NCBI RefSeq assembly: GCF_900107855.1
Contig: NZ_FNRJ01000018.1
Span: 1 to 64,000, forward strand
From: Marinobacterium iners DSM 11526
GTDB lineage: Bacteria > Pseudomonadota > Gammaproteobacteria > Pseudomonadales > Balneatricaceae
Reading direction: 5' to 3'
Length of the DNA stretch: 64,000 bases
Below the pieces are notes generated by a model. The model saw only the letters and a list, made by a program, of their open reading frames with translations, was not told the origin of the DNA and did no database searches. Positions 25,593-33,037 of the stretch are shown here, in pieces; the first letter of the stretch is position 1, and every line of letters starts with the position of its first letter. The position numbers and the translations under genes are program-made.

Positions 25593-28501
25593 CAGGCCAC
25601 CTCCGTCAGATCAACGGTCTGACGCGCACCTTCGGCGTCATAGAAGGGAGTTGCACAGGGTTCAAGCGATACCAGTTCACCGCTGTCGACACGCACCTTG
25701 AAATCGCCTTCAGTTGCAGCCAGAGGCATGTCCACCATAGCCAGACCGATATGGCGGCCCAGGGAGGGGCTGTAGGCGATACTGGTAATGCGACCGGCGA
25801 TATCACCGTTTTCGATCAGCAAGTGGCACTCTTTCGGCCGCTCGCCGCTGTACCCCTTGGGCAGCATGAAGCCGCACAGATGTCGGTTGCAGCGCTCTTT
25901 CAACAGCGCCAGTGAAGGCTTGCCGGTAAACCAGGGCTTGGTCTTCAGCGGCACAGCCCAGGGCATGTTGGCTTCGAAAGGGTTGGTCAGGCCATCGGTG
26001 TCCTGACCGACGATGATGTGTCCCTTTTCCAGCCGCAGTACACGCTGTGCTTCAACACCGAATGGACGAATACCGTACTCGGTGCCCTTTTCCATCAGGG
26101 TGTTCCAGATCCGTTCGGCGGCATCCACCGGCAGGTGGATCTCGTAACCCAGCTCACCGACAAAGCCGACCCGAATCAGGCGCACAGGCACACCGCACAG
26201 CGTGCCTTCTCGGCAGCCCAGATAGGGAAAGTGCTCTTCGCTCAGATCGATATCGGTCAGCGGCTTAATCAGCGTGCGAGCATGGGGGCCGGCCAGGTTC
26301 ATCGCCGCCAGCGTTCCGGTGCGATTCACCAGACGAACATCCAGCCCCCACTCGATCACATGGCGTGACAGCGTACGGAACGTGGCATCGGCATGGCTGG
26401 TGGTGGCGGTAACATAGAAGCGATCTTCGGCGATGCGTCCTACAATGCCGTCGTCAACGATGACGCCGCTGTCATCCACCATCAGGGCATAACGGGTCAT
26501 GCCCAGTTTGATGTTGGACATGCGCATGGTGTAAGTGCCATCCAGCAGTTTGCCAGCGTCCGGGCCCATCACTTCGATCTTGCCCAGTGTGGACACGTCG
26601 ATCAGGCCCAGAGCCGTGCGCACCGCCTGCACTTCGCGCAGAATCGCCTGGGCACGCTCCTCGGGGCGGCCATAGAATTCAGGCCGCACCCATACCCCCG
26701 CTTCCATCATCTGAGCGCCATTGTCCAAATGCCACTGGTGCAGCGCAGTCAGACGCTCGGGACGGAAGCGACGACCGGCCAGTGCCTGTACCGGCACCGG
26801 ATGGAACATGGGACGCGCTGTGGTGGAGCCGGTCTGATCGATGCTGCGACCCGTAACGGCGGCCAGCACACGAATGCCGTTCATGTTGGCATGCTTGCCC
26901 TGACTCGGGCCCATACCTACTGTGGAGAAACGCTTCATCAGCTCGATGTTGTCGAAGCCTTCCTTCGCCGCGTTGATCAGATCCTTGAGCTGCAGATCTT
27001 CGTCGAAATCCACGAAGTTCTTGCCTTTCGGGTGCTTCACGATCGGCCAGGGGTGGGAGTGCGCCACGCTGTCGCGGAAGGCACTCAACGCCGCCGTAAC
27101 CGGCTGGCCTTTGAGCCAGGCAGCCGCCTCGGTTGCTGCACGCTCTCCATCGGCCAGGCGCTGCTGCAGCGTAAACGCACCGTTCAGGCGACCGCAGGCG
27201 AAGATCCCGTTCGGCAGCTCCTGTGGCAGGAGCTGCTCCAGGGTAAAGTCATAGGCCAGACGGCCACCGGCCTGATACAACAACTGTGAAGCCGGTGCCC
27301 AGCCGACGCTCATCAACAGCAGGTCAACGTCAAACTCTCGCGCCTGCGTGGCATCACACTGTTCGCCATCAAAAGGCGCCACCACAACACGCTTAAGCTG
27401 GCCCTTGCCCTGCGCCTCATGGACCGCATGCCGTTCCAGCACCGGTACCTTGAGCGCCACCAGCTCGTCTGCCCAGGCACCGCGACCGCTGGCGGAGCCC
27501 ATGTCGATCACCGCCGACACCTGAACGCCGGCCTTGATCAGATCGAGCGCAGCGCGGTAGCCCTCGCTGTTGGCGGTCAGTACCGCCGCACGCTGCCCCG
27601 GCTTGACCGCGTAACGCGCGATCAAGCGCTGGGCACCCGACGCCATCATCACACCGGGCAGGTCGTTGTTGCGAAAGACCGCTGGCTGCTCCATCACACC
27701 GGTGGCGCTGATTACGGCGCGTGCACGCATCTTGACGATGCCATTCGGGCCCACAAGCGGCACGTAGTGATCGGTGTACCAGCCGCAGGCCAGATGCGCC
27801 GGCAACACCCGTATATTGGCGTGAGACTGGACCTTCTGTTTAAGACTGGACCGCACCGGCTCCGCTTCTGCCTCGTTCACCAGCTGATAGTCCAGGCTGC
27901 CGCCGATCTGCGAGTTTTCATCCACCAGCACCACATCCAGCCCCTGTTCGGCTGCGCTCAGCGCAGCCTGCATGCCGGATGCACCGGCACCGATCACCAA
28001 CAGATCGCAGAAACCGTAGGATTTGGGCTGACGGCGCACACTCCAGCCGGTATCAATACGCCCCAGGCCCGCTTTTTCGCGAATCAGGCGCTCCCACATC
28101 GGGAACAGTTTTTTCGGTTTGTGAAATGCCTTGTAGTAGAAGCCCACCGGCAGAAAGCCCGACAGCTTCTCGATAATCCGGTCCCGGTCGTTCTCAAGGC
28201 TGCCGTTCACGTTGCAGGCGCTCAGCACCATACCCTCGGTCAAAGGCGTTACATCGCCGCGGATATTGGGCTCTTCACTGCTCTGGAACAGCGCGTTAAC
28301 GTCATGGTTGGCCAGTGTTACGGCCCCACGCGGGCGGTGATACTTGAAGCTGCGGCCCAGCAGGGTCTGGCCCGCCGCCAGCAGTGCGGAGGTGATGCTG
28401 TCGCCGCGGTAACCGGTATAACGACGGCCTTCAAATTCAAAGTCACAGAGCGCCGAGCGGTCGATCCACTCCAGCGGCTGCTGATCAAGCCGGGATGTCA
28501 T
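25592..28501 (-). CDS. mgdC: MgdC, N-methylglutamate dehydrogenase alpha-like subunit (NAD/THF)
   Basis: 969 residues with the SoxA layout: a small N-terminal ferredoxin-like domain (FEGRRYTGYRGDSITSALL), a nucleotide-binding dehydrogenase region with LLVIGAGASGMQAALSAAEQ, and a C-terminal GcvT-type folate domain (about 600-960; KIEVMGPDAGKLLDGTYTMR, LRLEKGHIIVGQDTDGLT). It takes the methyl carbon of N-methylglutamate to methylene-THF. The ATG at 28501 follows GGAGGAGGT closely, so the longer frame upstream is not used. It overlaps mgdB by 17 bases. Confidence 0.92.
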   Translation of the reverse strand: MTSRLDQQPLEWIDRSALCDFEFEGRRYTGYRGDSITSALLAAGQTLLGRSFKYHRPRGAVTLANHDVNALFQSSEEPNIRGDVTPLTEGMVLSACNVNGSLENDRDRIIEKLSGFLPVGFYYKAFHKPKKLFPMWERLIREKAGLGRIDTGWSVRRQPKSYGFCDLLVIGAGASGMQAALSAAEQGLDVVLVDENSQIGGSLDYQLVNEAEAEPVRSSLKQKVQSHANIRVLPAHLACGWYTDHYVPLVGPNGIVKMRARAVISATGVMEQPAVFRNNDLPGVMMASGAQRLIARYAVKPGQRAAVLTANSEGYRAALDLIKAGVQVSAVIDMGSASGRGAWADELVALKVPVLERHAVHEAQGKGQLKRVVVAPFDGEQCDATQAREFDVDLLLMSVGWAPASQLLYQAGGRLAYDFTLEQLLPQELPNGIFACGRLNGAFTLQQRLADGERAATEAAAWLKGQPVTAALSAFRDSVAHSHPWPIVKHPKGKNFVDFDEDLQLKDLINAAKEGFDNIELMKRFSTVGMGPSQGKHANMNGIRVLAAVTGRSIDQTGSTTARPMFHPVPVQALAGRRFRPERLTALHQWHLDNGAQMMEAGVWVRPEFYGRPEERAQAILREVQAVRTALGLIDVSTLGKIEVMGPDAGKLLDGTYTMRMSNIKLGMTRYALMVDDSGVIVDDGIVGRIAEDRFYVTATTSHADATFRTLSRHVIEWGLDVRLVNRTGTLAAMNLAGPHARTLIKPLTDIDLSEEHFPYLGCREGTLCGVPVRLIRVGFVGELGYEIHLPVDAAERIWNTLMEKGTEYGIRPFGVEAQRVLRLEKGHIIVGQDTDGLTNPFEANMPWAVPLKTKPWFTGKPSLALLKERCNRHLCGFMLPKGYSGERPKECHLLIENGDIAGRITSIAYSPSLGRHIGLAMVDMPLAATEGDFKVRVDSGELVSLEPCATPFYDAEGARQTVDLTEVA

Positions 28502-28751
28502 AGCGCACCTCCTCCAGGTCGATAAACCGAAGCACTTCATCCTTCAGGGTGTCGCGCTCCATCACATACCAGCGCCCGGTCGGACGGTGGTACCACCATT
28601 CGCGCAGCAGGCCCGGTGCACCGTTTCTGTTGAATACATACTCGGCCCAGGTGATCTCATCCGCGTCCATCGGTGGCTTGCGAACCTCTCCGACATAGTC
28701 GAACTCGCTGATCGGCCGACGGCCTATTACGGGACAATCAAATACTTTCAT
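28485..28751 (-). CDS. mgdB: MgdB, N-methylglutamate dehydrogenase delta-like subunit
   Basis: 88 residues of the SoxD family, the smallest subunit of heterotetrameric sarcosine oxidase-like enzymes. It keeps GRRPISEFDYVGE and EYVFNRNGAPGLLREWWYHRPTG-type text. SoxD proteins usually have several zinc cysteines near the N-terminus; here only Cys6 remains, so zinc binding is doubtful. The start at 28751 has GAGGAG upstream; the longer frame is rejected because it would run back into mgdA. Confidence 0.88.
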   Translation of the reverse strand: MKVFDCPVIGRRPISEFDYVGEVRKPPMDADEITWAEYVFNRNGAPGLLREWWYHRPTGRWYVMERDTLKDEVLRFIDLEEVRYDIPA

Positions 28752-28761
28752 CGCCCTCTCC

Positions 28762-30003
28762 TCAGTGCCCGACCGATGCTGCACCCTTCTCGCCGACCAG
28801 ATCGAAGTCGGCGAAACGGGACAGTCGGAAGGGTTCAATCAGTTCATGGTTGCGGTCGTTGGCCAGCGTCCAGGCCATTGTTTTGCCGCTGACGGGAGTG
28901 GCCTTGAAGCCCCAGGTCCCCCAGCCGGCATCAAGGTAGAAACCCTCAATCGGGGTCTTACCCATGATCGGGGCAAAGTCGGGGGTGATATCACTCATTC
29001 CGGCCCACTGGCGCATCACTTTCATGCGGCTCATGAACGGGAACAGGTCGATCATTTTGTCGGTCAGCCCTTCAACGAAATCAAAGCTGGAGCGGGTGGA
29101 GTGCAACACCGATGGATCGACCGAAGCCCCCATCACCATTTCGCCACGCGAGGACTGGCTGACATAGACATGCAGGCTGCCGGATACGACGATGGTGTCC
29201 ATGAACGGCTTCACCGGCTCGGACACACAGGCCTGCAGCGGGTAGATCTCTATCGGGGTCTGCAACCCCAGCATGGAGGTGATGCGCGGGGTGGAACCGG
29301 CCACCATGGATACCACCTTGTTACAGCTGACAAAGCCGCGGTCGGTTTCAACACCGGTTACCCTGTCGCCCTGGGTACGGATGGCAGTGACACGGGTTTT
29401 CTGATGAATCTCCACACCGCGGTTGTAGGCGCCCCGAGCGTAGCCCCAGGCAACGGCATCATGACGTGCAACCGCGCCCGGCGCATGATAGAGCGCGCCC
29501 ATCACCGGGTTGTGGCCGGCACAGTCGAGGTCCATGTAGGGCACTTCTTTGGCGATGAAATCGCGATCCACCACTTCGGAATCGATGCCGTGATGCTTGT
29601 TTACCTCGGCACGCCAGCGCATGGTGCGCAGAGCACTGTCAGTGTGCGCCAGCGTGAAGTGGCCTCGTGTTGAGTAGAAGATGTTGAGGTCAAAATCGTC
29701 AGACAGATCCTCAAACAGCTTCAGGCTGGTGTCGTAAAACTTCACCCCTTCAGGCGTGAGGTAGTTGGAACGCACGATGGTGGTATTGCGGCCGGTATTG
29801 CCGCCACCGATGTACCCTTGTTCCAGCACCGCCACATCCGTGATGCCGTGCTCCTTGGCGAGGTAGTACGCACAGGCCATGCCGTGACCACCACCACCGA
29901 TGATCACCACGTCATAATGTGATTTCAGTGGCCGGGTTTCCGGAAAGAACCGGGGCTCATTGTGAGACGACGTGAAGCCATGTTTAAGCAGGCGCCAGGG
30001 CAT
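28762..30003 (-). CDS. mgdA: MgdA, N-methylglutamate dehydrogenase beta-like subunit (FAD)
   Basis: 413 residues of the DAO/SoxB family. YDVVIIGGGGHGMACAYYLA (about 30-49) is the FAD motif; GGGNTGRNTTIVRSNY and the His in GAVARHDAVAWGYA match SoxB, where a nearby His holds FMN covalently. It carries the amine oxidation site. It starts at 30003 with TAGGAG upstream, 9 bases after purU, and is followed 10 bases later by mgdB. Confidence 0.92.
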   Translation of the reverse strand: MPWRLLKHGFTSSHNEPRFFPETRPLKSHYDVVIIGGGGHGMACAYYLAKEHGITDVAVLEQGYIGGGNTGRNTTIVRSNYLTPEGVKFYDTSLKLFEDLSDDFDLNIFYSTRGHFTLAHTDSALRTMRWRAEVNKHHGIDSEVVDRDFIAKEVPYMDLDCAGHNPVMGALYHAPGAVARHDAVAWGYARGAYNRGVEIHQKTRVTAIRTQGDRVTGVETDRGFVSCNKVVSMVAGSTPRITSMLGLQTPIEIYPLQACVSEPVKPFMDTIVVSGSLHVYVSQSSRGEMVMGASVDPSVLHSTRSSFDFVEGLTDKMIDLFPFMSRMKVMRQWAGMSDITPDFAPIMGKTPIEGFYLDAGWGTWGFKATPVSGKTMAWTLANDRNHELIEPFRLSRFADFDLVGEKGAASVGH

Positions 30004-30012
30004 AATATTCTC

Positions 30013-30885
30013 CTAGGCAAAGACAACGGTTTTATTGCCGTGTACCAGTACACGGTCTTCGATGTGGTAGCGCAGGCCGCGTGCCAACACCGACTTCTCC
30101 ACGTCCTTGCCCAACCGGACCATATCCGCAGTGGTGTTGTGGTGGGTAACGCGATGCACGTCCTGCTCAATGATCGGCCCGGCATCAAGCTCCGAGGTGA
30201 CGTAGTGACAGGTGGCACCGATCTGTTTCACGCCGCGCGCGGCGGCCTGATGGTATGGGCGTGCGCCAATGAAGGAGGGCAGGAAGCTGTGGTGGATATT
30301 GATGATCCGGCCCGGATACAGCTCACACAGTTCTTCGGGAATGATCTGCATGTATTTAGCCAGCACAATGGCATCGGCTTCCGCCGCCGCGATCTGTTCA
30401 CGCACGGCACGGAAATGCGGTTCCTTGTTGCTCATATCGACCGGGACGTGTACATAGGGAATACCGTGCCACTCGACATAGGAGCGCAGGTCGTCATGGT
30501 TGGAGATGACACAGGGAATATCGATGTTCATCTCCCCCGAACGCCAGCGGTACAACAGATCCGACAGTGCATGCGCTTCCTTTGATACCATCAGGACCAC
30601 GCGCTTGCGCTGGGAGGAGTCAGTGATCTGCCAGTGCATGCCGAACGTCTCGCCCAGCGGAGCGAATTTGGCTTTCAGTTCTTCCAGCCCAAATGGAAGC
30701 GAATCGGCCAGTACTTCGTACCGCATGAAGAACTGGCAGTTCTCTGTATCAGCGAACTGATGTGCCTCGCTGATCCAGCCACTGTGAGAGGCGAAGAACT
30801 GGGTAACGGCTGCTACAATCCCGACCCGATCAGGGCAGGAGACGGTCAGACGGAATTTGCGTGCATGTTGGGTTTCGATTGCCAT
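30013..30885 (-). CDS. purU: PurU, formyltetrahydrofolate deformylase
   Basis: 290 residues: an N-terminal ACT domain (LTVSCPDRVGIVAAVTQFF) and a formyltransferase-like hydrolase domain with NIHHSFLPSFIGA, GVKQIGATCHYVT and LDAGPIIEQD. It releases formate from 10-formyl-THF. As first gene of the operon purU-mgdABCD-gmaS-mgsABC-folD it completes the route from methylene-THF to formate with FolD, regenerating THF during methylamine oxidation. Transcription starts from the sigma-54-type promoter at 30935-30951. Confidence 0.93.
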   Translation of the reverse strand: MAIETQHARKFRLTVSCPDRVGIVAAVTQFFASHSGWISEAHQFADTENCQFFMRYEVLADSLPFGLEELKAKFAPLGETFGMHWQITDSSQRKRVVLMVSKEAHALSDLLYRWRSGEMNIDIPCVISNHDDLRSYVEWHGIPYVHVPVDMSNKEPHFRAVREQIAAAEADAIVLAKYMQIIPEELCELYPGRIINIHHSFLPSFIGARPYHQAAARGVKQIGATCHYVTSELDAGPIIEQDVHRVTHHNTTADMVRLGKDVEKSVLARGLRYHIEDRVLVHGNKTVVFA

Positions 30886-30899
30886 GACCTTGTCCCATA

Positions 30900-30934
30900 T
30901 TTCTTTAAAGGAAAGTTTATTTCCTTAAGGTAAA
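30900..30934. promoter_or_regulatory. Two tandem operator-like dyads at the purU transcription start
   Basis: TTTCTTTAAAGGAAA (30900-30914) and TTTCCTTAAGGTAAA (30920-30934), exactly 20 bases apart. The second touches the -12 element of the purU promoter. The divergent XRE-cupin protein is the obvious candidate to bind them. Confidence 0.55.
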
Positions 30935-30951
30935 AGCAATCTCTTTGCCAA
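30935..30951 (-). promoter_or_regulatory. Sigma-54 (-24/-12) promoter of the N-methylglutamate operon
   Basis: Minus strand TTGGCAAAGAGATTGCT, GG-N10-GC, 15 of the fixed consensus positions kept except two. Its flanks are also alike to those of the dmmA promoter, including TTTATTTC at the same distance on the other strand. Confidence 0.78.
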
Positions 30952-31126
30952 CTTTGCTCTTCAGGCAAAAAAATTGCGCACAGCAAGGCTAAGGCATTGT
31001 TTTAGCTTATTATGTGAAAATAAATATACTGTCAGGAATATTAAGCTATTCAAGCCTCACTCATGGTTGCACGCAGAAAAACGCACCATTGGTGAACAGA
31101 ACGCACAAGAAAGGAGCATGACGCCC

Positions 31127-31720
31127 ATGAGCGATGCCGATAACCCGAAACTGAAGCTTGAGCAGTACATCGCCATGCGCGTGAAAAGCAAACGTACCGA
31201 GCAGAGCCTGAAGATCACCGATGTTGCCCGCATCGCAGGGCTTAGTCAGGGTATGGTGAGCAAGATTGAAAACGCGCAGGTATCCACCAGCCTGGATACG
31301 CTGAGTCGATTGTGTGATGCCATTGGGCTGCCGATTTCACAGCTGTTTACCGACTATGACCGCCCCGAGGGTACGGCACAGCTGACCAAGGCAGGTGAAG
31401 GGATGGAGGTGGTGCGCCGCGGGACCGAGAAAGGCCACACTTACCAACTGCTCAGCTACCACCGCGGCAAGAAGAAAAGCTACGAGCCGTTTCTGATCAC
31501 CATGGATGATGCCAGCGAGGTGTTCCCGACCTTTTCTCACCCCGGTCAGGAGTTCATCTACCTGCTGCAGGGACAGATTCGCTACCGGCACGGCAACCAT
31601 CTGTACGACATGGAGCCCGGGGATGCACTTTCATTCGATGCAGAGATTCCCCACGGGCCTGAAGAGTTGCTGGAGGTTCCGATCCAGCTGCTGTCGATCA
31701 TTCATTATGATGACCAGTAG
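31127..31720 (+). CDS. XRE-family regulator with C-terminal cupin domain
   Basis: 197 residues: an N-terminal Cro/C1 helix-turn-helix (LKITDVARIAGLSQGMVSKIENAQVSTSLDTLSRL, about 22-57) and a C-terminal cupin (FSHPGQEFIYLLQGQIRYR, MEPGDALSFDAEIPHGPEEL). Such proteins sense small metabolites through the cupin and usually repress nearby catabolic genes. I chose the ATG at 31127: AAGGAG lies 10 bases before it, but only 1 base before the ATG at 31118. It is divergent from the methylamine operon, making it the likely local regulator, probably answering to methylamine or an intermediate. Confidence 0.85.
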   Translation: MSDADNPKLKLEQYIAMRVKSKRTEQSLKITDVARIAGLSQGMVSKIENAQVSTSLDTLSRLCDAIGLPISQLFTDYDRPEGTAQLTKAGEGMEVVRRGTEKGHTYQLLSYHRGKKKSYEPFLITMDDASEVFPTFSHPGQEFIYLLQGQIRYRHGNHLYDMEPGDALSFDAEIPHGPEELLEVPIQLLSIIHYDDQ

Positions 31721-31756
31721 ATGTAAGCCTGCCGTTTTCGGATCAAGACTCTCAGC

Positions 31757-33037
31757 CTATCCTTCTACCCGGTTTCGCCCGGATGATTTGGCACGATACA
31801 TGGCGCGGTCTGCGGCCCCCACCAGCTGACGGATACTGTTACCGTTTTCCGGAAAACCACTGATGCCCGCGCTGAAGGTCAGTTCCAGCGACTCCCCCCC
31901 TTGGGTAACAAAGGGTACGGCATTGAAGTGTTTCAGCAGGCGTTGCATCATGCCGTGAGCGGAGCTGCGATCCATCCCCGGGAACAGCAGCAGAAACTCT
32001 TCGCCTCCCCAGCGGAACAGCCACTCATCGGCGCGCAGGCAGCGGCGCAGTTCATCGGCCACATGACGAATGGCCCGATCACCTTCCAGATGACCATAAT
32101 CGTCATTGAGCGGCTTGAAGTGGTCGATGTCGAGCATCACCACTTGCAGGGGCTGATTATCGCGTCGGCAGTCACGCAGAAAACGTTCAAACAGCTCATA
32201 CCCCGTGCGCCGATTATAGAGCCCTGTCAGTTCATCGCGCTGGGATCGCTCGAGCAGCTCGGCGGCATAATGCTCGGATTCTGTGATATCCAGCACAAGG
32301 CCGATCATGCGCTGCGGACGACCGTCCAGATCGTGTTGTGCCACCATCCCTCGGTCATGTACCCAGAGATAGTGTCCGTCACGGCTGCGCAGGCGGTATT
32401 TAGCCTCATAGCGCGACGACTTGCCCTGCAGATGATCCTGCAGCAGCGTGATAACGCGCTCCAGGTCTTCCTGATGTACCGAGTTGCGCCATGTATCCAG
32501 AGTGGGTGAGCTGATCTCGTTCGGGCCATAGCCCAGCATGCGGAACCACTGCGGACTCAGAAAGAGGCTATGGTCCTGCAGGTTCCAGTCCCACAGGCCG
32601 TCACTGGACTCATTCAGCAACAGTGCACGAATCAGCTCATCATCCGTCAGGTGTTCGCGATGTCGGTGGTGCTCGCTCAGGTCACGTGCCACCGAGACCA
32701 GATAGCCACGTCCCTTATATTCCAGATAGTCTGTGACCACCTCAACCGGGAAATCGGTACCATCCTTGCGCACATGCCGCCCCATGAAGGTGTAATTGCC
32801 CGCAGCGATAATGGCAGCCGATATTTCACGCCACTGGTTGGGGCCGGTCACATCCTGATTCAGACTCAGTACGCTCTGGTCAATCAGCTCCTCTGGGCTC
32901 ATGCCCAACGCTCGACAGCCCGCCTCATTGGCCGCAAGTATCGATGAGCTGTCGGGGTCAATCACATAAATCGCATCACTCACACCATGAAACAGACGTG
33001 TGAAAAATGCATCCTGCAACGGGTTACCTCTGTCCAT
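31757..33037 (-). CDS. PAS-PAS-GGDEF diguanylate cyclase
   Basis: 426 residues, no signal peptide or membrane helix. Two PAS domains (about 8-125 and 135-260) precede a GGDEF domain (about 265-425) with an intact active site FRWGGEEFLLLF. The inhibitory I-site RxxD is absent: RADE stands where it should be, so product inhibition may be weak. It likely makes c-di-GMP in response to a PAS-sensed cue. Its start overlaps the end of the upstream GGDEF/EAL gene by 14 bases, so the two are translated from one message. Confidence 0.9.
   Translation of the reverse strand: MDRGNPLQDAFFTRLFHGVSDAIYVIDPDSSSILAANEAGCRALGMSPEELIDQSVLSLNQDVTGPNQWREISAAIIAAGNYTFMGRHVRKDGTDFPVEVVTDYLEYKGRGYLVSVARDLSEHHRHREHLTDDELIRALLLNESSDGLWDWNLQDHSLFLSPQWFRMLGYGPNEISSPTLDTWRNSVHQEDLERVITLLQDHLQGKSSRYEAKYRLRSRDGHYLWVHDRGMVAQHDLDGRPQRMIGLVLDITESEHYAAELLERSQRDELTGLYNRRTGYELFERFLRDCRRDNQPLQVVMLDIDHFKPLNDDYGHLEGDRAIRHVADELRRCLRADEWLFRWGGEEFLLLFPGMDRSSAHGMMQRLLKHFNAVPFVTQGGESLELTFSAGISGFPENGNSIRQLVGAADRAMYRAKSSGRNRVEG

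Noticed and set aside
25092-30003. Sarcosine oxidase operon soxBDAG
   Set aside because: Subunit order and families are the same, but gmaS-mgsABC follow directly and the delta subunit lacks the usual cysteines, so N-methylglutamate dehydrogenase fits better.
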